Assembly (NCBI GenBank): GCA_946405565.1
Contig: CAMJHU010000127.1
Coordinates: 1 to 6,378 of the forward strand
DNA from: an uncultured Clostridia bacterium
Lineage (GTDB): Bacteria > Bacillota > Clostridia > Oscillospirales > Acutalibacteraceae
DNA length: 6,378 nt
Reading direction: 5' to 3'
How positions within the stretch are numbered: position 1 is the first letter of the stretch; each line of letters begins with the position of its first letter. Positions 5,366 through 6,378 of the stretch are shown here, piece after piece. The position numbers and the translations under genes are program-made. The notes under the pieces are model-generated. The model was not told where the DNA came from, ran no database searches, and worked only from the letters and a program-made list of their open reading frames with translations.

Positions 5366-6274
5366 TTATTTATCGGTCACAAAGCCCTTGGGCGACTGCA
5401 CCGCCTCGGGATAGTACGCGTCAATCACGCGCTTGACCAGCGACACCTGCTTGGCGCGTTTCTTGGCGTCGCTCTCGGTGCTGTCCCAGCTGTGGGTCTG
5501 CGCGACGGAGCCGCCGGTCTTGAGATAAATTGGAGCCGCCACGCGGATCATCTCCGGCACCTCGTAATGGCGGATAAAGCCGCCGGTAGATTTGGGATTT
5601 TCGGTGTGAATGTCAATCGGAATGTCAATCGCCTGACGCATCGCGGCAAGCATTTGCAGTTGGATATCGCGGACGGGGTTGAGCGAATCCGCGCCGATGC
5701 TTTCCAGCAGTCTGGCGGCACAGGGATTGCCGTGACCGGCGTGCGCCGAGAGCTTGAAGTGACAGTCGGCGGGAATCTCGCCCGCCTTGCGGAATTCATT
5801 GAGTACCCACAGGCAGCCCTCATCGTACACAAGGAAGCCGCGGCAGCCAAAGGCAGCGGCACGTTTCACGTCCTCCACGGCACGGACAATCTGCTCCTGA
5901 CCGCGCAGACGGTAGCCCATGCGCACGCCTTCCGGCGTGTTGACCGAGGCGCTGGTGTCGGTGGTGGCACGGGGTCCGATAGCGAGAATGAGGTCGGTCT
6001 GCGCCTGCTTGGCGAGCTTGACCATCTCGATGATATCGTTGTCGGCAAGCGACATGATGCCCTTGGTCTGGGTCACACGGTGAAGCCAGATGCCGTATTT
6101 GTCCATCTCTTCCAGAAGTGCCTCCATGACCTTGGGTCCCTGAATGCCGGGTACTTCAAAGCGGTACTGTCCGCCGTCCTCGAAGCGTTTCTCCGAGGTG
6201 GGAAGATCATACGCGTCTCCGCCGGGAAGACCGATGGATTTTAAAAATGCTCTCGTCTGTTCCATGCTGTTCAT
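5366..6274 (-). CDS. TIM-barrel protein, distantly U32-peptidase-like
   Basis: A 302-residue soluble protein with no signal peptide or membrane segment. The alternating hydrophobic strands and loops indicate a TIM barrel: YGIWLHRVTQTKGIM (60-74), TDLILAIGPRATTDT (93-107), CRGFLVYDEG (144-153), HFKLSAHAGHGNP (172-184), IGADSLNPVRDI (193-204), IPIDIHTENPKSTGG (218-232) and APIYLKTGG (247-255). The GADSLNPVRD turn and following strand recall the U32 peptidase/collagenase barrel, but the classic U32 cysteine signature (EXFXXGxxC...C) is absent, so protease activity should not be assumed. His179, His181, Asp221, His223 and Glu225 are candidate active-site residues by position near strand ends; this is inference. 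AAGGAG lies ten bases before the ATG at 6274, and the upstream frame has no other start codon in the window. It is the first gene of the visible run, 23 bases ahead of the ATP-grasp gene. Its function within the pathway is unknown; an aldolase-like or isomerase-like role is possible. Confidence 0.8.
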   Translation of the reverse strand: MNSMEQTRAFLKSIGLPGGDAYDLPTSEKRFEDGGQYRFEVPGIQGPKVMEALLEEMDKYGIWLHRVTQTKGIMSLADNDIIEMVKLAKQAQTDLILAIGPRATTDTSASVNTPEGVRMGYRLRGQEQIVRAVEDVKRAAAFGCRGFLVYDEGCLWVLNEFRKAGEIPADCHFKLSAHAGHGNPCAARLLESIGADSLNPVRDIQLQMLAAMRQAIDIPIDIHTENPKSTGGFIRHYEVPEMIRVAAPIYLKTGGSVAQTHSWDSTESDAKKRAKQVSLVKRVIDAYYPEAVQSPKGFVTDK

Positions 6275-6284
6275 GTTTGTGTCG

Positions 6285-6290
6285 CTCCTT
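6285..6290 (-). promoter_or_regulatory. Ribosome binding site of the TIM-barrel gene
   Basis: AAGGAG on the minus strand, ten bases before the ATG at 6274. The frame stays open upstream to the window edge but contains no ATG, GTG or TTG there, so this site and ATG define the start. Confidence 0.65.
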
Positions 6291-6294
6291 TTCT

Positions 6295-6368
6295 GTATTC
6301 GCCTTAGACGGTTATAGAAATTGGCTTGATTTGCTTTAGTGGTGGGGTTCCTTGTCGGTATTCGCCTT
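6295..6368. repeat. 11-base direct repeat upstream of the run
   Basis: GTATTCGCCTT occurs at 6295-6305 and again at 6358-6368 on the plus strand (AAGGCGAATAC on the minus strand), 63 bases apart. The second copy is just upstream of the first gene's ribosome binding site. It may be a regulator-binding pair, a small duplication or chance. I see no convincing -35/-10 promoter between the copies; the best -10-like string is TATAAC near 6315-6320, without a good partner. Confidence 0.5.
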
Positions 6369-6378
6369 TCCCCGTTGT

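Noticed and set aside
6315..6343. Promoter for the cassette (TATAAC with CTAAAG 17 bases upstream)
   Set aside because: The -35 match is poor and the upstream region is cut by the window edge, so the true promoter may lie outside.
6304..6378. Possible C-terminal tail of an upstream minus-strand gene ending at 6304
   Set aside because: Only 24 codons are visible, another frame stops at 6336, and the short peptide has no recognisable feature.

Overview
The window looks like a chromosomal segment from a Gram-positive bacterium of the Clostridia type, perhaps of the Ruminococcaceae/Oscillospiraceae kind. This is inferred from strong GGAGG-like ribosome binding sites, tightly packed same-strand genes, GTG/ATG start usage, moderately GC-rich coding DNA and a TTCAC-type short intergenic repeat. 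Taxonomy is a guess. All six genes I support lie on the minus strand, so transcription runs from right to left.

Positions 6274 down to 1564 hold a compact five-gene run. In transcription order it encodes a TIM-barrel protein distantly like the U32 peptidase/collagenase family; an ATP-grasp ligase; a citrate-lyase-like C-C bond lyase (HpcH/HpaI superfamily, most like the PF15617 type known from tellurite-resistance-associated biosynthetic operons); and the beta and alpha subunits of a class I Fe-S hydro-lyase (fumarase / L-tartrate dehydratase type). Gaps are 23, about 41 and 2 bases, and the last two genes overlap by 11 bases, so co-transcription and translational coupling are very likely. 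No transporter, regulator or carrier protein is present.

After a 126-base spacer filled by a repeat-like element (four 7-base tandem units plus two small hairpins), a sixth gene at 1437-331 encodes a DegT/DnrJ/EryC1/StrS-family PLP aminotransferase. It starts with GTG. It may belong to the same pathway or begin a separate unit.

The left 330 bases are AT-rich, without a convincing gene, and carry two inverted-repeat structures: a 34/35-base interrupted palindrome (31-110) and a set of nested inverted repeats (166-318). They look like mobile-element ends, a miniature element or structured RNA.

Taken together, a C-C lyase/aldolase, a dehydratase and an ATP-grasp ligase suggest assembly of a small carboxylic or amino-acid-like metabolite: carbon-bond formation or cleavage, hydration or dehydration, ATP-driven ligation and possibly PLP-dependent amination. 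I recognise no characterised pathway with this exact set. The product is unknown.
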